Shown in pieces: positions 5,959 to 13,233 of a stretch of DNA of 20,064 bases. Positions within the stretch are counted from its first letter, which is position 1; each line of letters starts with the position of its first letter. The DNA comes from Bacteroidota bacterium. GTDB lineage: Bacteria; Bacteroidota; Bacteroidia; Bacteroidales; B39-G9. The notes under the pieces are model-generated. The model made no database searches, was not told where the DNA came from, and saw nothing but the letters and a program-made list of their open reading frames with translations. The translations under genes and the position numbers were made by a program. The stretch is taken from assembly GCA_003648455.1 (NCBI GenBank), contig QMPG01000020.1:1-20064 (forward strand). The letters run 5' to 3'.

Positions 5959-8529
5959 TTATTTTAATTCGTTTTTTTCTTTTGTGTCTTCTTCGTTCCA
6001 CTCAATAATAAATGGCTGAGCCGGTGCCTTTTTTTTATTTATCTTATTAAATATAACAGAAGTGTCTTTTTTGAATAAACCAAATTCTTCATTTAATATT
6101 GTTTTAAACTCTTTTTTTTCTTTATTAAATCGTTTTTTGATTTGTTTTTTTGCTCTCTTAGTATCGTACTTAACAACATAATCGTCGGTTGTTCCTGTAA
6201 TTATGAAATATAAACTTGTTCTATTTAACCCATCATCTTCAATTACACCAAACTCACTATTCTCCTTTTTTGATAGTAATGATTTTTTTGCCAATACTTC
6301 TGATAACAACAATCGTGTTTTGTATGAAATATCTCCTTTGAAACTCTGTTCTCCTGAAAAAAACAAATTGAAAGCTGACGAATTAACCTTCATTTCGGGT
6401 ATATAAACTTTCTCATCTTTAATCATTATATCGTTTGTAAGAGTTGAAAATTTAATGTGCTTTAACTCTTCAATTTTTGCAAAAGAAGAAAGCTCTTTTG
6501 CAGGCTCAAAATTAATCAACTCTCCGTTTTTTATTGTTAATGAACTTGTTACATATAATGTTTTTGGGATGAAATCAAAATTGTTTTCCCACTCTGACAA
6601 TAAATTAATATTAGCAGTACCCTTTCCTTTTAAATGATTATGCTTTATGAAATCTTGTCCGAAATTATTAAATGTAAAAAACAAATTCTTGACATCAATA
6701 TTATTTAAATCTGCCATAGTTGTTAACACAAAATTCCCATTTGGCTTTTGTGTAAAAAAACCATCGGCAGAAACATTTCCTTGCATTGCCTGAAAAAACA
6801 ACGAATTAAAACATAAAGACTTATTGTGATAATTAAGTTTCCCTTTTATTTTTTTTGATTTAAATTTATCCCATAAAAATTCTTTTGCATTAAACTCTAC
6901 ATCTAAATCAATGTTATCAGGAAAATTTATTTTATTTTGTTCATTATCTGTTTGAAATTCAAACAAACTATCAATTATTAATCTTGGAGAGTAAACATTT
7001 CCATTAACAAACAAGGTGTGATTATCTTCAAACAAATATGAAACAAGGTTTTTTATATGCCCATTAAATATAAATTTATTTCCGCCTGTTTTAAAAGACA
7101 TTTGTTCTACATTAAAATCATTTCCATTAAAATTCATGTTACTGTTTATATCAAAAAACAAATAATCGCTTCCTGATAATTGAACTTTTATGTTTTTTAA
7201 TGAGATAGTTCCTCCTGTCAATGAATTTTTAAAGTTCTCAAAAGAATATTTCTTAATGTTTTTTATTGTGTCAAAAAAATCAATTTTTGCTTTCAAGCTT
7301 CCACTTATGCTTTTTATTGTATTAAATTTAAAAAACCGTTGTAATTCTTCAAGATTGCAATCGGTATTAATTTTTATGTGCAAATCGGGAAAATTGAAAT
7401 TCTTAAAACTAAGAGCTCCGCTAAAAAAACTTTCATTTAAAGCTGCGCTATATTCAAAAATTTTCAAATAAGAACTTTGTGGCTTGTTCAAATTTCCTGT
7501 TGAAAACAATCCTTTTGCATTTATTTTATTAATCTTAATTTTTGTTTTCTTATTTAATATTGATGCATTGCTAATGCCAAAATTTGATTCAATATGAGCG
7601 GATTGAAATTTGCTTATTGTCCCGGTTATCTTAGTATTAAAAAAAACTTTTCCTGTTCCGGAATATTCTTTTTTAATATAATTATACTTTTGTGGTAATA
7701 CAGAAATAAGAGATTCTAAACTTAACTGTTGACCTTTTATAGTAATTTGAGGGTAAATTTTCTCTCCCAATCTAAAATCTCCGGTAACATCAAAAACTAA
7801 GTCGGAGACAGAAAGCCTTCCGGTTAAAATTCTAAATGTATCGTTCTCAACATCAACATCAAGTAATAATGAAGCTTCGTTGTTATTTATATAATTAACA
7901 TTACCGAAAGCTAATTTTTCTAATTTTAAATTTCCTTTTGTTGTAAGGTGATAATTTTTTGATGATAAATTGCCTTGAATAAACAATTTATCTGTGTAGG
8001 CTTTTATTGTCGTTTTTTTCAATAAATTATCATATATAACACTAACATTAGATAGTTTTATTTGCTTTAGTTTAATATTAAAACTTTGGTCGTTTGATTT
8101 ATTACTCTTAAAAAAATGATAATTATCATTCCCGTTGTTATCAACAGCAAGATATAGCATTCCATTTTTAATGTTTATCTTATGAATATTAAAATTTTTT
8201 TTAATAATATCAACAATATTAAATTCGAAAATGAATGTTTTAGCAGTAAATAAAGTATCTGACCTTCGATTTTTAAAACTCTTTTTATTTATTCCTTGTG
8301 GAGAAAAGGCGACAACCTCAGCAAACTCAACGGATGCATTTGGAAAATTATTCAATACTGAAAAATTAATTTTTTTAACATCTATCTTTGTTTCTAAATG
8401 CTTATCTACTTGCCTGACAAAAAGCTCATTAACCTCATCTTCGAAAAAATAAGCAAAAACAAAGCCTGCTGTAATTATTAATACAAAAATTACAATTATG
8501 CTAATAAAAATCTTTTTTACTATTCTCAT
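5959..8529 (-). CDS. AsmA-family envelope protein
   Basis: An 856-residue protein with one N-terminal membrane helix (about 7-29, after the basic start MRIVKK) and a long periplasmic region rich in alternating beta-strand segments with recurrent NG, KG and G-x-I/L turns. The segment after the helix (VDKHLETKIDVKKINFSVLNNFPNASVEF, in pieces about 41-70) is the AsmA-type start. AsmA/TamB-like proteins form long beta-grooves that span the periplasm and are implicated in moving phospholipid to, or assembling, the outer membrane. The C-terminus (about 780-856) is lysine-rich and probably lies outside the groove. The kinase gene follows 5 nt later. Family assignment is fairly firm; its specific cargo or partner is unknown. 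Confidence 0.85.
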   Translation of the reverse strand: MRIVKKIFISIIVIFVLIITAGFVFAYFFEDEVNELFVRQVDKHLETKIDVKKINFSVLNNFPNASVEFAEVVAFSPQGINKKSFKNRRSDTLFTAKTFIFEFNIVDIIKKNFNIHKINIKNGMLYLAVDNNGNDNYHFFKSNKSNDQSFNIKLKQIKLSNVSVIYDNLLKKTTIKAYTDKLFIQGNLSSKNYHLTTKGNLKLEKLAFGNVNYINNNEASLLLDVDVENDTFRILTGRLSVSDLVFDVTGDFRLGEKIYPQITIKGQQLSLESLISVLPQKYNYIKKEYSGTGKVFFNTKITGTISKFQSAHIESNFGISNASILNKKTKIKINKINAKGLFSTGNLNKPQSSYLKIFEYSAALNESFFSGALSFKNFNFPDLHIKINTDCNLEELQRFFKFNTIKSISGSLKAKIDFFDTIKNIKKYSFENFKNSLTGGTISLKNIKVQLSGSDYLFFDINSNMNFNGNDFNVEQMSFKTGGNKFIFNGHIKNLVSYLFEDNHTLFVNGNVYSPRLIIDSLFEFQTDNEQNKINFPDNIDLDVEFNAKEFLWDKFKSKKIKGKLNYHNKSLCFNSLFFQAMQGNVSADGFFTQKPNGNFVLTTMADLNNIDVKNLFFTFNNFGQDFIKHNHLKGKGTANINLLSEWENNFDFIPKTLYVTSSLTIKNGELINFEPAKELSSFAKIEELKHIKFSTLTNDIMIKDEKVYIPEMKVNSSAFNLFFSGEQSFKGDISYKTRLLLSEVLAKKSLLSKKENSEFGVIEDDGLNRTSLYFIITGTTDDYVVKYDTKRAKKQIKKRFNKEKKEFKTILNEEFGLFKKDTSVIFNKINKKKAPAQPFIIEWNEEDTKEKNELK

Positions 8530-8674
8530 TGAAATAAAACAGTCTTAAAATTATCTAGCCAAATTAATTCATTTTTCTTTTTTAAAGAAAACAATCGTGA
8601 TAAAAAAAATTTGCTTTTCTGTTTTTGTGCACGAAATTTTATAATTTACAAAACAAACACTCAAATTCGCACAT

Positions 8675-8707
8675 AAAAAAAACCGCTCAAAGACTGAACG
8701 GTTTTTT
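8675..8707 (-). terminator. Terminator after the outer-membrane barrel gene
   Basis: A 12-bp stem with one mismatch, AAAAAACCGCTC (8677-8688) with GAACGGTTTTTT (8696-8707), and a 7-nt loop. On the minus strand it starts 16 nt after the stop of the barrel gene and ends in a T-tract. Because A and T runs flank both sides it would work in either direction. The following 145 bases to the AsmA start (8530-8674) are AT-rich; I see no convincing promoter there. Confidence 0.85.
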
Positions 8708-8722
8708 CATAAAATTATTTTT

Positions 8723-9769
8723 TTAAAAAATTAAGAAACTCACGCCAATTGTGAAAGGATATAACTCCGGACCCTTATCCTTTTCAAACATTTGTTGAAG
8801 ACTATAATTTGCAAATACAGCAAAGTCATCATAACCAATTCTGGCGGTCACCCCATATCTAAACGGAGATAAATGATAATCATTTCGTTGCTTCTCTCTG
8901 CTTCCACCATCAGTTTTTAATTTTAAATGAGATCCCAACTTAATACTTCCTACAGCTCCAACAGACAAGAAAAAAGGTTTGTTTCTTTCTCCTGCATGTA
9001 TTTGAAATTCTAACAATAAAGGTACTGTTAAATAGGTTGTTGCAAGTTTGTTTTTTTGATACGTTTTTTGTGTTTCATTAAAGGCATATAAAACCGTTGA
9101 ATCTCCGGACAAAACCATCTGCTTATTATCAAAGCGATAATTATTAAACTCAAATCCTAAACCTGTTACCAAACCAACATTGTTCTTAATTATGCCTATG
9201 CTTTGTTGAAACAGATTGAGATTTACTCCCCAAGATTTTCCTGTGTTTAAATCAAGGTATTCCTCACTTACCGGCAAACTAGTTGTAAAATCACTCGTAA
9301 AATAATTGTTTATACCAATATCAATTCCTCCGAAATGTCCTTTAAATTTGCCATCTTCATCATCAAAAATGTCTTTATGAAAAGAAATGTTTTCATAATC
9401 ACCATCATCAATAATAATAATTTTCTTTTTCCCTATTCTAAGTCTTGTAGTGTCGGAATCAAAATCATCATTAAAATAGTCAACATTAGTATCAACATTT
9501 AGTGTTACTGTTTTTGCATCATCATCTTGTAAAACATTTACTTTTGTTGTTCCATCTTCATTTTGAATAATTAGAATTTCTTTTCCCTTAACATTGACAT
9601 GCATTTTTTTTGAAGAACTGTCAATAATTGCTGTTTCAACAATAGCTGTGTCTTCAAAAACATTTGTTGTAATTGTGTCAACCTTTTCAACATTTAGTGT
9701 ATCTGCATTCTGAGCCAACAGACTCATTGTCAAAATCATTGCTAAAAATAAACTTGTAAAATTTTTCAT
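8723..9769 (-). CDS. Outer-membrane beta-barrel protein (PorT-like)
   Basis: 348 residues from the ATG at 9769-9767, which begins a clear signal peptide (MKNFTSLFLAMILTMSLLAQ, 1-20); a frame extending 32 codons further upstream has no signal and consists of the A-rich leader. Residues 21-145 form a soluble segment unusually rich in Asp/Glu (clusters such as QDDDA, DDFDSD, IDDGDYE, FDDEDG). From about 146 (GHFGGIDIGINNY) alternating amphipathic strands of a small barrel run to the C-terminal Phe, which is the usual terminal aromatic of outer-membrane proteins. Gene order sigma, anti-sigma, barrel suggests it is a target of that sigma factor, and a matching promoter motif lies upstream. Ligand or function is not evident. 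Confidence 0.85.
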   Translation of the reverse strand: MKNFTSLFLAMILTMSLLAQNADTLNVEKVDTITTNVFEDTAIVETAIIDSSSKKMHVNVKGKEILIIQNEDGTTKVNVLQDDDAKTVTLNVDTNVDYFNDDFDSDTTRLRIGKKKIIIIDDGDYENISFHKDIFDDEDGKFKGHFGGIDIGINNYFTSDFTTSLPVSEEYLDLNTGKSWGVNLNLFQQSIGIIKNNVGLVTGLGFEFNNYRFDNKQMVLSGDSTVLYAFNETQKTYQKNKLATTYLTVPLLLEFQIHAGERNKPFFLSVGAVGSIKLGSHLKLKTDGGSREKQRNDYHLSPFRYGVTARIGYDDFAVFANYSLQQMFEKDKGPELYPFTIGVSFLIF

Positions 9770-9795
9770 TTTTTTTGTTTTTTTTGTTTTTTTTG
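9769..9795 (-). repeat. Three tandem 9-nt A8C units abutting the barrel-gene start codon
   Basis: On the plus strand the unit T8G is repeated three times without error (9769-9777, 9778-9786, 9787-9795); on the coding strand this reads as three A8 runs separated by C, the last running straight into the ATG. Such runs are prone to slippage. They may simply be an A-rich translation enhancer, which Bacteroidota use in place of Shine-Dalgarno sequences, or a length-variable leader. Confidence 0.8.
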
Positions 9796-9890
9796 TTTTC
9801 TGTTCCTTATTAATTATAACCGCATCAATTTTGCGTATTGAGAATAATATTACATAACTCTTCAATGTACAATTAATTCAAATTCGGTAA

Positions 9891-9919
9891 TAAGACGGAT
9901 ATTGTTGTTGTTTTGTTAC
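9891..9919 (-). promoter_or_regulatory. Candidate ECF-sigma promoter before the barrel gene
   Basis: Minus-strand GTAAC (9919-9915), 17 nt from the AAC to CGT, then CGTCTTA (9897-9891). The AAC...CGT pair with 16-17 nt spacing is the usual ECF-type core. The same arrangement with the same GTAAC and spacing occurs before the sigma gene at 11682-11710. It lies immediately after the stop codon of the anti-sigma gene and 122 nt before the barrel start. Confidence 0.5.
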
Positions 9920-9924
9920 AGGGC

Positions 9925-11160
9925 TTATTTGTTTTTTTTAATTTTTGTAGAGAAATTAAAATTTCTGGCGTTAAGTGCAAGTGTTTCTTTTTTCCCATTT
10001 ATTGAAACTTGTTTTTCCAATTCAATCTTACATCCTGTTAAATTGTTAATTGCTCTAATTCCTGCTTTTGCTATATCCCACATACTAATACTACCGGAAG
10101 TATTCTCGGGCTTTATTACCTCTTCAGAAATTTTTTGAACTACTGCATCTGAAATTGTATTGTATTTTTTAGGGTAAGTTTTTATTATTTTATATGATTT
10201 TGGTTTTGCAACAATACTCTTGTCATAATTATTGGCAAATCTAATATTTTGCAAAGATTCAATTGGCTTTATACTTTCTCTTTCTTTTCTCTTCTTAATT
10301 TCAGCCTGCTCTCTAATCATTTTTTTATATTGTTTTGACCCATAATTTTTAGCGTAAAAATACTTTTTTTGATTGGCTTTTGAATTTAAAAAATCAGCCG
10401 GATTAGAAAAAAAAACAGGAGTTTTTAAAGAATCTATTTTAGACATAGCCACTTTTTCTGTATTCAAAAGATTTTGATAATAAGAAAATCCAAAAAAGAA
10501 CAAAATAACAGCTGCGGCTGCAGACACATAAGAAAATATTTTTTTTATTTTATCTGTTTTGCTGGCAAAGTGTTTTTTTAATGATATCTTATCTTCAAAT
10601 ACAACTGATTTATCTTGTACTAATATTGTTTTTTTAAATTGCTCATATTCCTTTTGCTTCTCTCGATTTTGTTTAATAAAAAGCTCAAATCTACTTTTTT
10701 CGCCCTTAGACAAATCATTTTCAAGGCAAGCAATAGAGACTTTCTCAAAATCTAAATCAAAGTCAATTTTTTTCAATTTTTGTTTGTTTTCAAAAACAAT
10801 AGACAAATCGGGTTGAAGAATTGTTTTTTTATAAAGTTCATAATCGCCTCTACTATCGGGATGTGTTTTGAGATAATCTTTAAAAAATTTTTCTTGATTA
10901 GGAGAAAATTTACCTTCAAGTTTATCAATACAATATTCATTAAATTTATCTGTGCTGATTAATTCTTTTTTTAAATTTTTTTTATCCGGAAATGTAACAT
11001 CATCTACGCAAAGATTTATGTTTTCAAAATTATCAAATTCGTATTTTAAGTCACTGTTTTTCGACAAAAACTCAAACAACAGTTCCTCTTGCTCGGGACT
11101 AAGACTTCCGTCAAAATAATCGAGAAAAAAACTTTCGTAATTGTTTCTGTTAATGTTCAT
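9925..11160 (-). CDS. Probable anti-sigma factor with three tandem cytoplasmic modules
   Basis: A 411-residue single-pass membrane protein, 12 nt downstream of the ECF sigma gene. Residues 7-65, 72-131 and 138-196 are three copies of one module of about 60 residues: a hydrophobic/aromatic start, then L-E/D-G-x-L/F-S-P-x-Q-E, a helix ending in F/Y-L-x-x-N/H-P/S-D, and a closing D-x-x-V-x-F-E-D/N-K-x-x-LKK. Repeats 2 and 3 are closest (YKKTILQPD against FKKTILVQD). A TM helix follows at about 210-228, then a periplasmic part with a basic middle (about 270-340) and a conserved-looking end (MWDIAKAGIRAINNLTG, about 355-371). Topology and position fit an anti-sigma factor holding the sigma factor at the membrane; no zinc-binding anti-sigma motif is seen. 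Confidence 0.75.
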   Translation of the reverse strand: MNINRNNYESFFLDYFDGSLSPEQEELLFEFLSKNSDLKYEFDNFENINLCVDDVTFPDKKNLKKELISTDKFNEYCIDKLEGKFSPNQEKFFKDYLKTHPDSRGDYELYKKTILQPDLSIVFENKQKLKKIDFDLDFEKVSIACLENDLSKGEKSRFELFIKQNREKQKEYEQFKKTILVQDKSVVFEDKISLKKHFASKTDKIKKIFSYVSAAAAVILFFFGFSYYQNLLNTEKVAMSKIDSLKTPVFFSNPADFLNSKANQKKYFYAKNYGSKQYKKMIREQAEIKKRKERESIKPIESLQNIRFANNYDKSIVAKPKSYKIIKTYPKKYNTISDAVVQKISEEVIKPENTSGSISMWDIAKAGIRAINNLTGCKIELEKQVSINGKKETLALNARNFNFSTKIKKNK

Positions 11161-11172
11161 AATAATAAAATA

Positions 11173-11658
11173 CTAAACAACAGCATCTAAACTGCCAATA
11201 TAATTTTTTAAGAAAACTCTTGCTCTGTAAATATACACTTTAACCTGCGACTCGTTTAATTCTGTAATCTCAGCAATCTCTTTGTAAGAATATCCTTCAT
11301 AATCTCTCAACAAAACAACTGAGCGTTGAATATCCGGCAATTTACTAACCGCTTCATTCAACAATTCGCTTAAATCAGAATACTGCTGATCGTGTGAATA
11401 CAGCTCCGGGTTAACACACTCAAAATCTGCTTGTTTCTTTTCTTTTCGAATCAAATCAATCATAGTGTGATAAGCCGTAGTAAAAATATACGACTTAACT
11501 TTTAAAAAAGTAACCTTCTCTGCGTTTATCCACAACTTTTCAAACGTGTCCTGAATAATGTCTTTTGCCTTATCAACATCTCTAATGTTCTTTAATATAA
11601 AGCGATACACATTATCCGAATACAAGTCAACAGTCTTATTATATTCGTCAACAGTCAT
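11173..11658 (-). CDS. ECF-type RNA polymerase sigma factor
   Basis: 161 residues, the normal size for a group IV sigma factor with only regions 2 and 4. Region 2 (about 8-74) includes the core-binding stretch KDIIQDTFEKLW (32-43) and the YHTMIDLIRKEK segment (63-74) that reads the -10 element. Region 4 (about 105-155) includes LPDIQRSVVLLRDYEGYSYK and the helix-turn-helix EIAEITELNESQVKVYIYRAR (about 127-147, two parts). It is first in a unit with a probable anti-sigma factor and a barrel protein, an arrangement typical of Bacteroidota cell-envelope sigma factors. A GTAAC-N17-CGTTTTA motif just upstream suggests that it transcribes its own gene. Confidence 0.95.
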   Translation of the reverse strand: MTVDEYNKTVDLYSDNVYRFILKNIRDVDKAKDIIQDTFEKLWINAEKVTFLKVKSYIFTTAYHTMIDLIRKEKKQADFECVNPELYSHDQQYSDLSELLNEAVSKLPDIQRSVVLLRDYEGYSYKEIAEITELNESQVKVYIYRARVFLKNYIGSLDAVV

Positions 11659-11681
11659 AAAAAATGTACAAAATTCAATAC

Positions 11682-11710
11682 TAAAACGTTTAAACTTATT
11701 AAAAAGTTAC
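11682..11710 (-). promoter_or_regulatory. Candidate autoregulated ECF-sigma promoter
   Basis: Minus-strand GTAAC (11710-11706), then 17 nt, then CGTTTTA (11688-11682), 23 nt before the sigma start codon. It agrees with the motif before the barrel gene (9891-9919) in GTAAC, in the exact spacing, and in CGTyTTA. The Bacteroidota housekeeping -7 element is only partly present nearby (GAATTTTG, with no TTTG at the right distance). Confidence 0.55.
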
Positions 11711-11786
11711 AAATGAATATTTTTTTTTGTTCTTTTGTAGAATAAAATTATAAAGATAAGAAACTATTTGCTTATACTTTATAAAT

Positions 11787-11917
11787 GATTCCACTTCGAA
11801 AAGTATTTTTCGTCATTGCTAACGATAGTGAAGCAATCCCTACGCATTGACTATCAACAGATTGCTTCGGGCTTCGCCCTCGCAATGACGGCTATGAAGC
11901 CTTTTCGGAGAGGATTC
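11787..11917. mobile_element. MITE-like inverted-repeat element, copy 1
   Basis: A gene-free 131-bp element made of nested inverted repeats. The ends GATTCCACTTCGAAAAG (11787-11803) and CTTTTCGGAGAGGATTC (11901-11917) are inverted copies with about three mismatches. Inside lie CGTCATTGCT (11811-11820) against CGCAATGACG (11881-11890), and GAAGCAATC (11830-11838) against GATTGCTTC (11860-11868). The flanks ATAAAT (11781-11786) and ATAGAT (11918-11923) resemble a 6-bp target duplication with one change. The terminal sequence is shared with the element at 12950-13089. It lies in the 312-base gap between the ECF sigma gene and the phosphatase gene, which otherwise holds the sigma promoter. Confidence 0.65.
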
Positions 11918-11970
11918 ATAGATTAAAAGCAAACTATAAAATTAATTAATTAATCTCAAAATATAAAAAC

Positions 11971-12786
11971 ATGAAAAAAATTATTCTTTTAAGCTTATTG
12001 TTATCATTTGGCATTGTATCGTGTCAAAACAACAGCAAAACTAATAACGCAAACACACAAACAAAATCAGATACAACAAACGAACATCTTTTGATGTCAA
12101 CTGTTTGGTTTCAAAAATCGGCAGAGATGCGTGCAATTTATTACCAATCGTATAGGTTGGCAAAAATGATTGTTGATGAAAAAATTGCAACGCTTGACAA
12201 AAATCAAAAAAAAGCAGTAGTTCTTGATATTGACGAAACAGTATTAGACAACAGTCCTTTTCAGGTAAAATGTATTGAAACAGGCAAAAGCTACAGTAAA
12301 AAAACATGGAAAGAATGGACATCTTTGTCAAAAGCAAGAGCACTGCCCGGTGCTGTTGACTTTACCAACTATGCAAAAGACAAAGGCGTTGAAATTTTTT
12401 ATGTTTCGAACCGTTTGAAAGAAGAATTGGATGTTACAATGAAAAACATGAAAGAATTAAATTTCCCTTGTGTTGATTCTACTCATTTCTTATTAAAAAC
12501 AACTGAATCTGGCAAAAAAGCAAGGCGAGACATTATAAAAAAAGACTACAACATAATTCTTTTTATTGGTGACAACTTAACCGATTACTCAGAAATATAT
12601 GAAAAACGCAATGAAAAACTCGCCATTGATATTGTTGATAATAATAAAGAAGACTTTGGCACAAAATTTATTATTCTTCCAAACCCAATGTATGGTGAGT
12701 GGGAAAAAGCTATTTACGGAAACACTCATAAAATTTCGAAAGAATTAAAAAACAAAAAATTAAAAGATTGTTTGAATAGTTATTAA
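11971..12786 (+). CDS. Lipoprotein e(P4)-family acid phosphatase / 5'-nucleotidase
   Basis: A 271-residue HAD-superfamily class C phosphatase, exported as a lipoprotein. The signal peptide MKKIILLSLLLSFGIVSC ends in the lipobox IVSC with the lipidated cysteine at C18 or C19. Catalytic aspartates are D86 and D88 in VLDIDETVLDNS, the third HAD motif region is YVSNR, and the metal-binding motif is IGDNLTDY with D201 and D205. Members dephosphorylate nucleotides such as NMN and AMP outside the cytoplasm so that the nucleoside can be taken up. Length matches the family (about 270). A strong terminator follows at 12856, and the gene is bracketed by two related MITE-like elements. I see no clear promoter in its 51-nt leader after the first element. 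Confidence 0.93.
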   Translation: MKKIILLSLLLSFGIVSCQNNSKTNNANTQTKSDTTNEHLLMSTVWFQKSAEMRAIYYQSYRLAKMIVDEKIATLDKNQKKAVVLDIDETVLDNSPFQVKCIETGKSYSKKTWKEWTSLSKARALPGAVDFTNYAKDKGVEIFYVSNRLKEELDVTMKNMKELNFPCVDSTHFLLKTTESGKKARRDIIKKDYNIILFIGDNLTDYSEIYEKRNEKLAIDIVDNNKEDFGTKFIILPNPMYGEWEKAIYGNTHKISKELKNKKLKDCLNSY

Positions 12787-12855
12787 CTGAAAAAATGCGT
12801 GTGTTTTTCTGACTGTTCGTTTCAATTTGTTGAAAATTTAGCTTCATTCTTTTAT

Positions 12856-12896
12856 CCCAATTTATCTTGTTATTTCATATAAATTGGGTTTTTTTT
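12856..12896 (+). terminator. Terminator of the phosphatase gene
   Basis: A 10-bp perfect stem, CCCAATTTAT (12856-12865) with ATAAATTGGG (12879-12888), a 13-nt loop, and an uninterrupted run of eight T (12889-12896). It lies 70 nt after the phosphatase stop codon. Bases 12897-12943, between it and the next element, are AT-rich with nothing recognised. Confidence 0.9.
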
Positions 12897-12949
12897 GTGA
12901 ACACACTCTCGTTTCTATTTTTATTTTCCATATTCAATTACGCATTCAT

Positions 12950-13089
12950 GAGTCCACTCCGAAAAGTGTTTTTAGACAAAATTAACAGGATTAACAAGAT
13001 TTTTGCAAAATGTAAAACATTAATTATCAACAATATAATTTTAATTAATTTATATGTATTTTTGAAAACAGGGTTTTTGGAGTGGACTC
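12950..13089. mobile_element. MITE-like inverted-repeat element, copy 2
   Basis: A 140-bp gene-free element with perfect 11-bp terminal inverted repeats, GAGTCCACTCC (12950-12960) and GGAGTGGACTC (13079-13089), flanked by an exact 6-bp direct repeat ATTCAT (12944-12949 and 13090-13095) that looks like a target duplication. The left end reads GAGTCCACTCCGAAAAGTG and matches the left end of the element at 11787 (GATTCCACTTCGAAAAGTA) at 16 of 19 positions, so both belong to one family. The interior is AT-rich with a short ACAGGATTAACAAGATT stretch and differs from copy 1. Confidence 0.7.
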
Positions 13090-13174
13090 ATTCATAAAAT
13101 TAATTTCACTTTTATGAACCACAAGCCGCTCAACATAGTCAATAATGCAGATTAAATTTTAAATCACAAAAAAA

Positions 13175-13206
13175 TTTGGAAAAAAACAAATTTATTCTTT
13201 CCTTTG
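13175..13206 (+). promoter_or_regulatory. Candidate promoter of the tetR-radical SAM operon
   Basis: TTTG (13175-13178), a 20-nt spacer and TTCCTTTG (13199-13206) match the Bacteroidota consensus TTTG-N19/20-TAnnTTTG with one mismatch. The ATG chosen for the regulator lies 27 nt downstream. The stretch 13096-13174 holds nothing else that I recognise. Confidence 0.45.
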
Positions 13207-13219
13207 AATAATCGTTCAA
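13204..13219. promoter_or_regulatory. Possible TetR operator
   Basis: An inverted repeat TTGAA-N6-TTCAA (13204-13208 and 13215-13219) overlaps the 3' end of the proposed -7 element and the likely transcription start of the TetR gene. Autorepression from such a site would be typical for the family, but the palindrome is short and its centre is not symmetric. Confidence 0.3.
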
Positions 13220-13233
13220 TCAAAACTATTATT

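Noticed and set aside
8530..8674. Promoter for the AsmA-type gene
   Set aside because: Elements such as TTAATTTG and TAAAATTTCG only partly match TAnnTTTG, and none has a TTTG at the proper distance.
9770..9865. 32-codon upstream extension of the barrel gene
   Set aside because: It translates the A8C repeats into TKK units and would hide the clear signal peptide that begins at 9769.
12867..13097. Plus-strand open frame of 76 codons between the phosphatase and tetR genes
   Set aside because: It starts inside the terminator loop and runs through the MITE-like element; no coding character.
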